A DNA stretch of 5,099 bases from Flavobacteriia bacterium (GTDB lineage: Bacteria > Bacteroidota > Bacteroidia > Flavobacteriales > Flavobacteriaceae), in the NCBI GenBank assembly GCA_030626085.1, contig DAOUPQ010000129.1, forward strand, positions 1-5,099. The letters are read 5' to 3'. Shown piece by piece: positions 1-5,099 of the stretch. Positions within the stretch are counted from its first letter, which is position 1. The number at the start of each line of letters is the position of its first letter. The position numbers were made by a program, and so were the translations under genes. The notes beneath the pieces were generated by a model. It ran no database searches. It was not told the DNA's origin and saw only the letters and a list, made by a program, of their open reading frames with translations.

Positions 1-405
1 GCCACAGATACAGGTGGGACAATTTATATTAGAATAATAGCTGATGTTGAAGGGGAAGAAAATCCCAACTTAATAAAATTATTTCCCGTTTCCGGGAATA
101 ACCCAATAGAAGCAACTTATGCCTGGAATAAAAATCGTGATATTGGGACTTACGATGCAGGTATGATCTATAATTGGGAAGGTGGCCATAATTATGACTG
201 GATTACAAAAGGTGAAAAAGGGCAAAATTTAATTATAGATTTATTTTATGAAGATCCTTACGACAGTGGTAATAATGCGTATATCATTACACTTCCATTC
301 TATAATTTAATTTATGGTCACTGGATTTACATGACAAATGAATTTGTGAAGGAAGGTGAAAAATCATTTTCGTTTTATTACAAAGGAAGAATCGATCCAC
401 TTTGA
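1..405 (+). CDS. 3' end of an unrecognised protein, start outside window
   Basis: The frame is open from base 1 to a TGA at 403-405, giving 134 residues of the C-terminal part of a longer protein. A methionine at 163 is internal: the 54 codons before it read as normal protein in the same frame, so the gene most likely starts upstream of the window. The sequence is rich in aromatic residues, glycine and asparagine, with alternating hydrophobic stretches (such as GTIYIRIIADV and NAYIITLPFYNLIYG) that suggest a beta-rich fold. No membrane helix, cysteine or catalytic motif is visible. I do not recognise the family. A secreted or surface beta-sandwich protein would fit the composition, but this is only an impression. 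The gene points the same way as the downstream operon but is separated from it by 233 bases and a separate promoter, so it is probably not part of it. Confidence 0.7.
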   Translation, partial: ATDTGGTIYIRIIADVEGEENPNLIKLFPVSGNNPIEATYAWNKNRDIGTYDAGMIYNWEGGHNYDWITKGEKGQNLIIDLFYEDPYDSGNNAYIITLPFYNLIYGHWIYMTNEFVKEGEKSFSFYYKGRIDPL

Positions 406-427
406 CTAGATATAATCCAAAAATTTT

Positions 428-475
428 AATGTTACAATGAGTTAATGCTACAATGTAATAATGCTACAATGAGTT
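428..475. repeat. Three tandem 16-bp repeats
   Basis: Three head-to-tail 16-base units lie at 428-443, 444-459 and 460-475: AATGTTACAATGAGTT, AATGCTACAATGTAAT and AATGCTACAATGAGTT. Units 1 and 3 differ at one position, and unit 2 differs only in its last bases plus the T/C position. All share AATG(T/C)TACAATG. The array sits in the gap after the first gene, about 105 bases upstream of the operon's -33 element. It could be a simple minisatellite or a cluster of protein-binding sites; the sequence alone does not decide. Confidence 0.75.
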
Positions 476-579
476 TGACTTTAGATAAAGAATGATCCCT
501 AAAGACTTAGATCAAAGGTTCAAAACTCAATCTCCCATTTAAAATATTTTAAAACTTTTTTATTAAAACTGAAATTATG

Positions 580-609
580 TTTGTCAGAGAAATATTTTAA
601 ATACCTTTG
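580..609 (+). promoter_or_regulatory. Bacteroidota-type promoter of the operon
   Basis: A TTTG at 580-583 is followed after 18 bases by TACCTTTG at 602-609. This fits the Bacteroidota primary-sigma-factor promoter (-33 TTTG, -7 TAnnTTTG) with a full match in both elements and near-ideal spacing. Transcription would begin at about 613-616, leaving a leader of roughly 25 bases before the ATG at 639. No comparable promoter was seen between the three operon genes, so it probably drives all of them. Confidence 0.75.
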
Positions 610-620
610 TGGTCAGACCT
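610..620. promoter_or_regulatory. FadR-type operator at the transcription start
   Basis: TGGTCAGACCT contains the perfect odd palindrome GGTCAGACC (611-619, centre 615). Its first ten bases match TGGTCNGACC, the core of the E. coli FadR operator consensus as I recall it, and it also fits the broader FadR-subfamily pattern with GT and AC half-sites. The site begins directly after the -7 element and covers the expected start of transcription, a position where a bound protein would block initiation. The first gene downstream encodes a FadR-like protein that keeps the DNA-reading residues, so autorepression is the natural inference. Confidence 0.7.
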
Positions 621-638
621 CTTACCAAAATATCATAT

Positions 639-1328
639 ATGAAAAAACAAAAGAAATTTGTAAAGCCTGCACAATTTGCTGAACATAAAATAATCAAGGC
701 AATCATCAATAAAGAGTGGAAAGTTGGTCAAAACCTTTTGCCGGAAAGAGAATTGGCTGAATTATTAGGGATAACAAGACCAACCTTACGTGAAGTTTTA
801 CAGCGTTTAGCAAGAGATGGCTGGATAACAATTAAGCATGGAAGACCTACAATTATAAATGATTATTCTGTAAATGGAGGATTGGGAATTTTAAAATCGA
901 TGGTGAATAATGATAAGATTTTGTCCAGTACATTGGTAAGAGACTGGTTGGAATTTAGAGTTTTAATATTACCTGATCTCGCTCTAAAAGCAATTTCGAA
1001 TAATGAAGATGTAATTATAAAAATGCTTGATAATGCTCCTAATTTGAATGCTACAAGTGAAGAATTTGCCCATTTTGATTGGAATCTGCAATTTCTTTTA
1101 ATAAAGAATAGCAATAATACCATTGCAAAAATGCTTTACAATGATCTGGCAGACATTTACTTTAAAGAGTGCTCACTTTATTTTAATGATCAAAAAACAA
1201 AAATATTATCTCAGACATATTATAATAAATTAAAAAATTCAATTTTAAGTGATAAAATAAAGATCAAAAAAAACATTAAACAAATGATGTTGATCAGTTT
1301 AAAAATTTGGGAAAGTGAAAATAAATAA
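639..1328 (+). CDS. fadR: FadR-like GntR-family transcriptional regulator
   Basis: This is a 229-residue DNA-binding regulator, close to the 239 residues of E. coli FadR. The winged helix-turn-helix covers about residues 13-75, and the run TLREVLQRLARDGW (49-62) matches E. coli FadR as I recall it. The FadR residues that contact DNA are kept: R37, T46, R47, T49, R51, H67 and G68; one contact threonine is a proline (P48). The rest (about 78-229) is a helical ligand domain that aligns along its length with the acyl-CoA-binding FadR_C domain, including S220, W224 and K229 near the end; two other pocket positions (E. coli G216 and E218) are Met and Ile. The start at ATG 639 is preferred over an in-frame GTG at 609, because that GTG overlaps the -7 element and precedes the likely transcript start. 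The gene leads the operon, ending 10 bases before glpD. A long-chain acyl-CoA ligand is inferred from family, and the target genes are inferred from the operator upstream. Confidence 0.85.
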   Translation: MKKQKKFVKPAQFAEHKIIKAIINKEWKVGQNLLPERELAELLGITRPTLREVLQRLARDGWITIKHGRPTIINDYSVNGGLGILKSMVNNDKILSSTLVRDWLEFRVLILPDLALKAISNNEDVIIKMLDNAPNLNATSEEFAHFDWNLQFLLIKNSNNTIAKMLYNDLADIYFKECSLYFNDQKTKILSQTYYNKLKNSILSDKIKIKKNIKQMMLISLKIWESENK

Positions 1329-1338
1329 AAATTAAATT

Positions 1339-2982
1339 ATGAAACGATTTATAGAAAATTATCAAGGTGAAGAGTTTGATCTAATTGTAATAGGAGGAGG
1401 TATTACCGGGGCAACTGTGGCATACGAAGCAGCTTCACGCGGATTAAAAGTAGCATTGGTGGAAAAATCAGATTTTGGTTCGGCAACATCTGCTGCCACT
1501 TCTAAAATGATTCACGGTGGTTTGCGTTATCTTTCAACTTATGAGTTTGGTTTGGTTAGAGAATCACTCAAAGAAAGAAGAGTCCTTACCAATATTGCAC
1601 CAAATTTTGTTCATCCTGTACCTTTTTTGTTTTCGATTTATAAGGATAGTAAAACCTCAAATTTAATGATGAAAATTGGTATGTTATTGTACGAGTTGTT
1701 TTCATTTGATAAAAACCGTCTTTGGGACAATAGCAAAAAAATGCCATCTCATAAAAGTATTTCTGCTCAAGGGGTGACAAATTTAATTCCTAATGCTTTG
1801 ACAAAAGATCTTGTTGGTGCGCAGGTGTATTATGATTGCTCCAGCCATTCGCCCGAAAGGTTAACACTTGCCTTTATAAAATCGGCTGTTAAATATGGTG
1901 CCCATGTTGCTAATTACACTAAAGTGGATGATTTTATTATTGAAGATAATGCTAAAAGTAAAACGATAAAAGGTATAAAGGTAAAAGATGAATTATCCAG
2001 AAAAAACCATGATATTAATGCTAAACTAGTAATAAATTGTGCAGGTCCATGGGCAGATATTGTTTTGGATAAAGCAAAGGAAAATATTGATGATCAAGAA
2101 TTAAGGCGTTCTGAAGGAATACATTTTATAACCAAAAAGTTGGTAGATAAATATATTTTTACAGGAGCAACGCTTGAAGGAAAACACTTTTTTTTGGTTC
2201 CTTACAGAAACCATACTTTAATTGGTACAACCGATAAAGAATATATTGGTAAACCGGATGATTATAAAGTCACTAAAAAAGCAATAACTGAATTGTTAAA
2301 CGATGTGAATCAGTCGTTTGGAGATAATGAAAAAATAAAATACAAAGATATTTTATATGCTTATGGAGGTTTGCGACCTTTGGTTGAAGATCAGACCGAG
2401 GATGTTTATAATAGTTCAAGAAAATATGAGATTACCGGTGAAAAGAAAAATGGGATTGAAGGTTTAATAACTGTTGAAGGCGGTAAATTTACCACGAGTA
2501 GAATGCTGGCAGAAAAAGCAATTGATAAAGCATTAAAAATTTTAAAATTTCCGAAGAAAAAATCAATTTCAGAAAATCAATATCTCAATGTTAGTAATAT
2601 TAAAAATTTTGATGATTTTGTAGAAAAAAAACAAAAACAATATGTTGAAGTTCTACCTGATCAAATTGAATATTTAGCAAAAAGTTATGGTACTGAAATT
2701 GATAAAATATTTTCAATTGCAGATAATGATAAAACGTTATTAGAGCCCTTAAATGCTGATGGTGAAAATCTGTCTCAGGTATTATTTGCCATTAGAAATG
2801 AAATGGCTTCTACTTTATCAGATATTATGTTACGGCGTACAGGTATTGCACTTTTAGGACATCCAGGTAAAGAAACTATGAGAAAAGTAGCAAAACTTGC
2901 AGCGAAGGAATTAGACTGGAATAATAAAGAAATGGAGATAGAAATTAGTAAAATGGAAGAAATACTTAAAATTCCTGTGTAG
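1339..2982 (+). CDS. glpD: FAD-dependent glycerol-3-phosphate dehydrogenase
   Basis: It oxidises sn-glycerol 3-phosphate to dihydroxyacetone phosphate and normally passes electrons to membrane quinones as a peripheral inner-membrane enzyme. The 547-residue protein has an N-terminal FAD fold with GGGITG (19-24) and E42 at the end of the second strand, then the family block SKMIHGGLRYLSTYEF (55-70). Substrate-site residues known from E. coli GlpD have counterparts: R63, Y64, H262, R346 (in YGGLRPL), R361 and K383 (in GGKFTTSR). The C-terminal helical domain (about 405-530) carries the usual NEMASTLSDIMLRRTG stretch (487-502). It is somewhat longer than E. coli GlpD (501). One deviation is Ser387 where the second family signature usually has Tyr. 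The start is six bases before the residues that enter the first beta strand would need it, with an A-rich leader. It is the middle gene of the operon, 10 bases after the regulator. No glycerol kinase or transporter gene is adjacent, so the substrate may come from lipid turnover; that point is inference. Confidence 0.93.
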   Translation: MKRFIENYQGEEFDLIVIGGGITGATVAYEAASRGLKVALVEKSDFGSATSAATSKMIHGGLRYLSTYEFGLVRESLKERRVLTNIAPNFVHPVPFLFSIYKDSKTSNLMMKIGMLLYELFSFDKNRLWDNSKKMPSHKSISAQGVTNLIPNALTKDLVGAQVYYDCSSHSPERLTLAFIKSAVKYGAHVANYTKVDDFIIEDNAKSKTIKGIKVKDELSRKNHDINAKLVINCAGPWADIVLDKAKENIDDQELRRSEGIHFITKKLVDKYIFTGATLEGKHFFLVPYRNHTLIGTTDKEYIGKPDDYKVTKKAITELLNDVNQSFGDNEKIKYKDILYAYGGLRPLVEDQTEDVYNSSRKYEITGEKKNGIEGLITVEGGKFTTSRMLAEKAIDKALKILKFPKKKSISENQYLNVSNIKNFDDFVEKKQKQYVEVLPDQIEYLAKSYGTEIDKIFSIADNDKTLLEPLNADGENLSQVLFAIRNEMASTLSDIMLRRTGIALLGHPGKETMRKVAKLAAKELDWNNKEMEIEISKMEEILKIPV

Positions 2983-3008
2983 AATAAAATTAATAAATTC
3001 TAAAAAAA

Positions 3009-4703
3009 ATGGCAACAAAAAATAATTTTGAACCACAATGGATAAATAAAGCTCCTAAGAAAGGCTCTTTTCGTTCTATCTTTAAATATGGTGATCCGAA
3101 TGGATTTAAACATCCAAATATTAAACTCTTAGATGAATTAAAACAAAAGTTTAACCTTTCGGATAAAGATTTTAAGAAAAAGGAAAGTACCGGTAATGAA
3201 CTTGTAGATTTAAATGTTGAAAGTAAGCTAAGTATAGCTCAGGTAGAAAAATTTATTGAGATATGTGGTAAGGAAAATGTTTCTTCAAAAGAATACGAAC
3301 GGCTAAAATTCTCAACAGGGAAAACTATTGAAGAGGCGATGCAATTAAGAGTAGGAGTTGTAAATAAAATTACTGATCTGGTTGTTCATCCCCGTACAAA
3401 AATTGAAATTTCCGAAATTGTTAAATATTGTAATCAACACAAAATTCCTGTTTATGTTTATGGGGGAGGATCATCGGTTAATTTTGGTTTTTATCCCGAA
3501 AAGGGAGGTATTACACTTGTTTTATCAACACATCTAAACAAGATTGTAAAGTTTAACGAATTAAATCAAACTGCAACGATCGAAGCCGGAATCATGGGAC
3601 CTGCTTTTGAAGAATTGTTGAATAATGCACCAAAACATTATGGGTCTAAACATGAGTTTACCTGTGGTCATTTTCCACAATCCTTTGAATATTCAACAGT
3701 TGGAGGTTGGTTTGTAACCTTAGGATCCGGACAACAATCTTCGTATTATGGAGACGCAGGAGATTTGGTTTTGGGGGTTGAAATGATAAGTCCATCAGGT
3801 ACAATCACAACCAAAAATTATCCGGCAACGGCAACGGGACCAAAAATATTAGATATTGTAAAAGGTAGCGAAGGTACATTGGGTATTGTTGTTGAATTGA
3901 CTTGGAAAATATTTAGACATCAACCAAAAAACCGTCAGTATTTTAGTTTTATTTTTCCTTCATGGGAAGATGCCGTAAATGCGAGTAGAGAAATTTCGCA
4001 AGGAGAATTTGGTATGCCTGCTGTTTTTAGAATTTCAGATGCAGAAGAAACACATCACGGTTTAAAATTATATGGAATTGAAGATACAATTTTTGATAAA
4101 CTGATGAAGGCACGTGGTTTTAAACCCATGCAAAGATGTTTGTTTTTAGGTACAGCTGATGGGGATAAACAGTTTACAAAAAACATAAAATCTAAAGTGA
4201 AGATGATCTGTAAAAAGTATGGTGCTATGAATTTAACTTCTTACCCTGTTAAAAAGTGGGAGCCGGGCAGGTATAAAGATCCATATCTACGAGAAGACCT
4301 GATGGATTATGGAGTTTTAATTGACACTTTAGAAACTAGTGTTAACTGGGATAATTTGCATGAAGTGCATCAAAAATGTAGAAATTTTATAAAGAGCAGA
4401 CCCGATACAATTTGTATGACACATGCATCTCATTTTTATGAGCAAGGCACCAATTTATATTTTATTTTTATCATCAAAGAAAATGATATTAAAGCTTATC
4501 GAGAGTTTCAGGAAGGAATACTTGATCAAATTGAAAAAAGTGGAGGTTCATTGTCTCACCATCATGGTGTAGGTAGAATGATAGCCAAATGGATGCCAAA
4601 ACATTTGGGTGAAAATCAGATGAATGTATTACGCGCTTTAAAACAGCATTTTGATCCGAAAAATATTATGAATCCGGGAGAACAATTGGGTTTAAAAAGT
4701 TAA
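3009..4703 (+). CDS. agpS: FAD-binding enzyme of the alkylglycerone-phosphate synthase family
   Basis: Family members exchange the acyl chain of acyl-DHAP for a fatty alcohol, giving alkyl-DHAP, the first ether-bonded lipid precursor, using FAD without net redox change. The 564-residue protein has a PCMH-type FAD domain (about 120-262, then GSEGTLGIV at 286-294) with YGGGSSVNFG at 151-160 and GHFPQSFEYSTVGGW at 220-234, both close to mammalian AGPS. The C-terminal cap and oxidase domain carries SGGSLSHHHGVG (511-522), the AGPS hallmark, where D-lactate and glycolate dehydrogenases have only a weaker form of it. Aligned to human AGPS from memory, R341, R428, Y484 and H517-H519 correspond to R419, R515, Y578 and H615-H617. 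Oddities are a short insertion of roughly 7-10 residues near 206-217 and an N-terminal 110 residues that lack the WNGWG motif of AGPS. It lies 26 bases after glpD, which could supply DHAP. A different substrate within this FAD family is possible. Confidence 0.8.
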   Translation: MATKNNFEPQWINKAPKKGSFRSIFKYGDPNGFKHPNIKLLDELKQKFNLSDKDFKKKESTGNELVDLNVESKLSIAQVEKFIEICGKENVSSKEYERLKFSTGKTIEEAMQLRVGVVNKITDLVVHPRTKIEISEIVKYCNQHKIPVYVYGGGSSVNFGFYPEKGGITLVLSTHLNKIVKFNELNQTATIEAGIMGPAFEELLNNAPKHYGSKHEFTCGHFPQSFEYSTVGGWFVTLGSGQQSSYYGDAGDLVLGVEMISPSGTITTKNYPATATGPKILDIVKGSEGTLGIVVELTWKIFRHQPKNRQYFSFIFPSWEDAVNASREISQGEFGMPAVFRISDAEETHHGLKLYGIEDTIFDKLMKARGFKPMQRCLFLGTADGDKQFTKNIKSKVKMICKKYGAMNLTSYPVKKWEPGRYKDPYLREDLMDYGVLIDTLETSVNWDNLHEVHQKCRNFIKSRPDTICMTHASHFYEQGTNLYFIFIIKENDIKAYREFQEGILDQIEKSGGSLSHHHGVGRMIAKWMPKHLGENQMNVLRALKQHFDPKNIMNPGEQLGLKS

Positions 4704-4810
4704 ATATTTAAATTAATTGTTCTACCACGAATTTAATGGAGACATTAGTAAAACATTATTTGATATTACTTGTTGAGGGTGGCCTTCAAGAATTTGATGT
4801 TCTAAATAAA

Positions 4811-4879
4811 ATAAAAACATAGTAAAACCGAGAAGTTGAGAGCTTGCTCGAAAATCACTCGGCTGCACTTAGTTTTTAT
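4811..4879. terminator. Candidate bidirectional terminator or palindromic repeat
   Basis: ATAAAAAC (4811-4818) and GTTTTTAT (4872-4879) are exact inverted copies. Inside them CCGAG (4828-4832) pairs with CTCGG (4858-4862), and inside that TTGAG (4836-4840) can pair with CTCGA (4847-4851) around a six-base loop, with one G-U pair. An A-rich left flank, GC-containing stems and a T-run on the right give terminator-like signals on both strands, about 108 bases after the last operon gene. The GC stems are short and interrupted, so termination strength is uncertain. This is also the only locally GC-rich patch in the intergenic region, so it might instead be a dispersed repeat. Confidence 0.4.
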
Positions 4880-4919
4880 GAAATTTAGGTTATTAAATTA
4901 TTGTAAGCCTTGATTTTTT

Positions 4920-4954
4920 TGTTTCGTTTTTTTATCAAAGAAAAAAATGAAATA
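4920..4954. repeat. A/T-rich perfect-length hairpin
   Basis: Bases 4920-4933 and 4941-4954 can form a 14-pair stem around the seven-base loop ATCAAAG, with two G-U pairs (4921 with 4953, and 4926 with 4948) and the rest standard. The stem is almost all A-T, and no U-run follows on the + strand, so it is not a standard terminator. It may still help protect transcript ends, or arise by chance in sequence this rich in A and T runs. Confidence 0.4.
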
Positions 4955-5099
4955 CCTATACAGAATGAGGATATAAAAAAAAATATTTTATTAAAATAAC
5001 AGTAGAACCATATTTACAATAAATAGATCATAATTCATCAGTAATTATCTGAATTAAAGTTTGTTAATATCTTGTTAATTTTTAGAAGATTTTACTCAA

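Larger units (their letters stand above)
4704..5099. other. Intergenic region without a convincing gene
   Basis: These 396 bases follow the operon. All frames are short; the longest reading worth noting is a 28-codon ORF at 4736-4822 that has no recognisable content. Apart from the inverted-repeat structure (4811-4879) and the A/T hairpin (4920-4954), the region holds the direct repeat TTGTTAAT at 5061-5068 and 5072-5079. No tRNA, rRNA or clear promoter was seen. The next gene must lie beyond the window edge. Confidence 0.7.

Noticed and set aside
479..504. CTTTAG/CTAAAG inverted repeat as a terminator for the first gene
   Set aside because: Only six A/T-rich pairs with a 14-base loop and no following T-run; weaker than expected by chance in this composition.
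609..638. N-terminal extension of the regulator from GTG
   Set aside because: It overlaps the -7 promoter element and the operator, and similarity to FadR only begins after the ATG at 639.
863..1123. 86-codon open frame on the minus strand
   Set aside because: It lies wholly within the regulator gene, has no recognisable domain and no promoter, and is explained as a shadow of that gene.
1586..1780. 64-codon open frame on the minus strand
   Set aside because: It lies wholly within glpD, whose protein is strongly conserved over the same bases.
3009..4703. Third gene as D-lactate or glycolate dehydrogenase (GlcD/Dld)
   Set aside because: The triple-His HHHGVG motif, the GHxPxSxEYSTVGGW block and the Arg/Tyr positions match AGPS more closely; the alternative is kept only as a caveat on substrate.
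4736..4822. 28-codon ORF after the operon (METLVKHYLILL...)
   Set aside because: It is very short, has no recognisable motif and runs into the inverted-repeat structure; it could be a gene remnant, but nothing supports this.
5060..5099. Possible promoter starting from TTTG at 5060-5063
   Set aside because: No TAnnTTTG element occurs at the right distance before the window ends.

Overview
The window is AT-rich DNA from what looks like a member of the Bacteroidota. The evidence is a promoter of the Bacteroidota form (TTTG, 18 bases, then TAnnTTTG) and starts preceded by A-rich leaders with no Shine-Dalgarno motif. The exact genus cannot be told from the sequence.

Layout: bases 1-405 are the 3' end of an unrecognised gene whose start lies outside the window. 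Bases 406-638 are a regulatory gap holding three tandem 16-bp repeats, a strong promoter and a FadR-type operator (TGGTCAGACC) next to the -7 element. Bases 639-4703 are a tight three-gene operon on the + strand with gaps of 10 and 26 bases: a GntR/FadR-type regulator, an FAD-dependent glycerol-3-phosphate dehydrogenase (glpD) and an FAD enzyme of the alkylglycerone-phosphate synthase family. Bases 4704-5099 hold no convincing gene. They contain a 69-bp inverted-repeat structure that may be a bidirectional terminator, an A/T-rich hairpin and a short direct repeat.

How the genes may work together: GlpD turns glycerol 3-phosphate into dihydroxyacetone phosphate (DHAP). The third enzyme belongs to the family that swaps the acyl chain of acyl-DHAP for a fatty alcohol, which makes the first ether-lipid intermediate. 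The regulator resembles E. coli FadR, a sensor of long-chain acyl-CoA, and its expected operator lies at the operon's own promoter. The simplest inference is an autoregulated, acyl-CoA-responsive operon linking glycerol-phosphate oxidation with ether-lipid synthesis or breakdown. The acyltransferase and fatty-alcohol-forming enzymes that such a pathway needs are not in the window, so this remains a hypothesis.
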